From Deltaproteobacteria bacterium (lineage in GTDB: Bacteria > Myxococcota > XYA12-FULL-58-9 > JABJBS01): a DNA stretch of 36,960 nt. Where the stretch lies: positions 1 through 36,960 of the forward strand of contig JABJBS010000327.1 of the NCBI GenBank assembly GCA_018668695.1, in the 5' to 3' direction. Shown here in pieces: positions 35,471-36,960 of this stretch. Every line of letters begins with the position of its first letter. Position 1 is the first letter of the stretch. Under the pieces are notes generated by a model. It was not told the DNA's origin. It did not search any database and saw only the letters and a list, made by a program, of their open reading frames with translations. The translations under genes and the position numbers were made by a program.

Positions 35471-36286
35471 ATGAGACGCCCAAATCTCCAAATTATCCAC
35501 GCTATTTCCATGGGCTTACTCCTGCTCTCTATCGCAGCATGTAAACCCGACGTTAACGTTTGTGAAAACAATGATGATTGTCAGCTCGAAGGCACCGCCG
35601 GCGAAGTCTGTATTCAAGGTATGTGTCAACAATGCCTCGACAACTCACAGTGTGTTGCCGCAAACGGAGAGAACTCTGTCTGCAATGGCGGACGCTGCGA
35701 AGAACAAGCTCAGGCTACTGCTGAACCTCAATGCACGGTTAACGAAGATTGCCAAAGCGGACAAAACTGTACTGAAGGTGCATGTGTTCAATCCGCACTT
35801 GATGCGGCCGCTATGGTAGGACGGTCTTGCAATCAAAACCCAGACTGTGCCGGCGGCTTTTGCGTAGCAGGAACTTGTAGCCTCGAACCAGATCCTAAAA
35901 TTGAATTTCAAAACAAGTGCCGGACGTTCTTTGCTCAGACCAATAGCAAAGCACAAGAAAATCAAGAGTCCGTTTACTTTGAGTTCAATGACGATGCACT
36001 CACCACGGGTGGACGCGAAAAATTAGAATTCACTGCCGAGTGTCTGAAATCCGTCGACGGCGTAAGCCTCGTCCTTGAAGGACATGCTGATGACCGCGGT
36101 GCACCAGAATACAACCTCGGCCTTGGCGATAAGCGTGCTCGTAACGTGTTACAGTACCTCACCAACCTCGGCGTTTCCGCAAATCGATTAGACTGGCGTT
36201 CCAAAGGTGAGAACGAGCCACTTTGCATGAATCCTACGGAAGATTGCTGGGCTCAGAACCGCCGAGTGGAGTTGATTGCTCGCTGA
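35471..36286 (+). CDS. pal: Pal-type peptidoglycan-associated lipoprotein with Cys-rich N-terminus
   Basis: Pal anchors the outer membrane to peptidoglycan in the Tol-Pal system. The protein has a lipobox LSIAAC (Cys24) and an OmpA-type C-terminal domain (about 164-271) with VYFEFNDDALT, the peptidoglycan-binding GHADDRGAPEYNLGLGDKRARNV and the final NRRVELI. Unlike typical Pal (short linker), about 140 residues of Cys-rich repeat (C-x4-D-C, C-x-G-x-C) separate lipid and OmpA domain. The length is 271 residues. It is followed 55 bp later by a cpoB-like gene, which supports the Tol-Pal assignment. tolQRAB are not in the window. Confidence 0.85.
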   Translation: MRRPNLQIIHAISMGLLLLSIAACKPDVNVCENNDDCQLEGTAGEVCIQGMCQQCLDNSQCVAANGENSVCNGGRCEEQAQATAEPQCTVNEDCQSGQNCTEGACVQSALDAAAMVGRSCNQNPDCAGGFCVAGTCSLEPDPKIEFQNKCRTFFAQTNSKAQENQESVYFEFNDDALTTGGREKLEFTAECLKSVDGVSLVLEGHADDRGAPEYNLGLGDKRARNVLQYLTNLGVSANRLDWRSKGENEPLCMNPTEDCWAQNRRVELIAR

Positions 36287-36341
36287 TCGTTGAAGTGAGT
36301 ATCAAGCCAAGTTCATTGAAGTTGCTGTTAGGAGTTATTTC

Positions 36342-36960
36342 ATGCCTTTGAATCAGCCTCTTAAGTTACTTAAGTCCTCCGCACTCTTTGCCCTTGCTCT
36401 AAGTTGCAGCGGCTGCTTCTGGGTTCCTGCTGAAACAGGCGTCCGGATGCAATCTGATATCCGCGGACTTCAAGACAACATGCGCGCGGCCAATAAGCAC
36501 CTGGAACAACAGGCAGCTCACCTGGAAGAACAAAGCGCGCAGCTGGCCACTCAGATGAAAGAAGCGGCTGATAAAGTCGCTGAAGTCGCTGAAGCTCTCC
36601 AAAGTCTAAACCGTGCGGCACGAATGACCGATGCAGACCTTGGCGTCCAAATCGAGCGGCTGATTAAAGAAGTTCAAGAGCTTCGCGGCTCAGTGGAACT
36701 CTCTGATTACCGCCTGGGTAAGATGGAAGGTCAGCTTGAGGGTGATCAAAGTTTAGTTGCTCGAATTGAGAGCTTAGAGAAAGAGCAAAATGCTCTACCG
36801 ATTGCTACCAAAGCCTCATCAAAATCAAGAAGCACCAAAAAAGTAAGCTCGAAAAAAGCTACGCCAGCTAAAAGTAAAACCAAAGCGAAAACGACAACAG
36901 TCGCTAAAGCAGCAAGTCCTACGCCCAAGGCTAAAAAGCCACCTCAGGGTAAAAAGGAAC
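36342..36960 (+). CDS. CpoB/YbgF-like coiled-coil protein (partial)
   Basis: Open to the right edge (206 codons, no stop), with AGGAG before the ATG at 36342. The N-terminus has a signal ending in a lipobox-like LSCSGC or a Sec site. Residues about 35-120 are a heptad-like coiled coil (Q-M-K-E-A-A-D-K-V-A-E-V, R-L-I-K-E-V-Q-E-L). The end seen here is a Lys/Ala/Ser/Pro-rich linker. CpoB/YbgF proteins have this N-terminal coiled coil and a C-terminal TPR domain, which would lie beyond the window. Position behind pal supports the assignment, without proving it. Confidence 0.7.
   Translation, partial: MPLNQPLKLLKSSALFALALSCSGCFWVPAETGVRMQSDIRGLQDNMRAANKHLEQQAAHLEEQSAQLATQMKEAADKVAEVAEALQSLNRAARMTDADLGVQIERLIKEVQELRGSVELSDYRLGKMEGQLEGDQSLVARIESLEKEQNALPIATKASSKSRSTKKVSSKKATPAKSKTKAKTTTVAKAASPTPKAKKPPQGKKE

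Overview
The window reads as a chromosomal segment from a Gram-negative bacterium of the Myxococcota / former Deltaproteobacteria type. This assignment is an inference from gene content. Several lipoproteins carry short Cys-rich repeats. One small secreted protein ends in a Gly-Gly-Cys, hydrophobic segment, Arg-cluster tag resembling MYXO-CTERM. There is a sigma-54-type AAA+ ATPase, SelA/SelB, and Tol-Pal-type envelope proteins. No transposase, integrase, phage gene or CRISPR array was seen, and the genes are densely packed.

Layout. Positions 1-4444 hold two divergent lipoprotein genes (the left one runs off the window) and a hydrophilic unknown. Positions 4445-5187 are gene-free and rich in repeated motifs, ahead of an acyl-CoA dehydrogenase (5188-6957). 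Positions 7313-10121 hold an EF-hand secreted-type protein, a JmjC/cupin oxygenase and a TerB-like protein, ending against convergent aceK (11857-10118). Positions 12054-13716 hold a small unknown, a cyclic-nucleotide-binding protein, tRNA-Leu(UAA) and a ribbon-helix-helix-like protein. Positions 13717-14458 have no convincing gene but several strong inverted repeats. Positions 14459-16862 are a three-gene overlapping operon: sigma-54-type ATPase, possible winged-helix partner, and C-terminally tagged secreted protein.

The minus-strand block 21294-16892 is one apparent operon: queE, MFS exporter, class III aminotransferase-like protein, dapB, folK. A deoxynucleoside kinase, mutY and truA follow. 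A second minus-strand operon (27687-23925) is acpP, rpiB, glyA, a TPR lipoprotein and an MlaF-like ATPase. Next is groES-groEL with a clear sigma-70-type promoter and a strong terminator. The right end has a small lipoprotein, a lone receiver protein, selA-selB, a DedA protein, and pal followed by a partial cpoB/ybgF-like gene.

Most genes are housekeeping. The points most worth a second look are: the sigma-54-type operon and the structured gene-free DNA beside it; the class III aminotransferase-like protein that lacks the PLP lysine; the EF-hand protein with coiled-coil ends resembling type III secretion filament proteins; a symmetric sigma-54-like promoter element between aceK and its divergent neighbour; and four convergent gene pairs whose stop codons interlock by exactly 4 nt.
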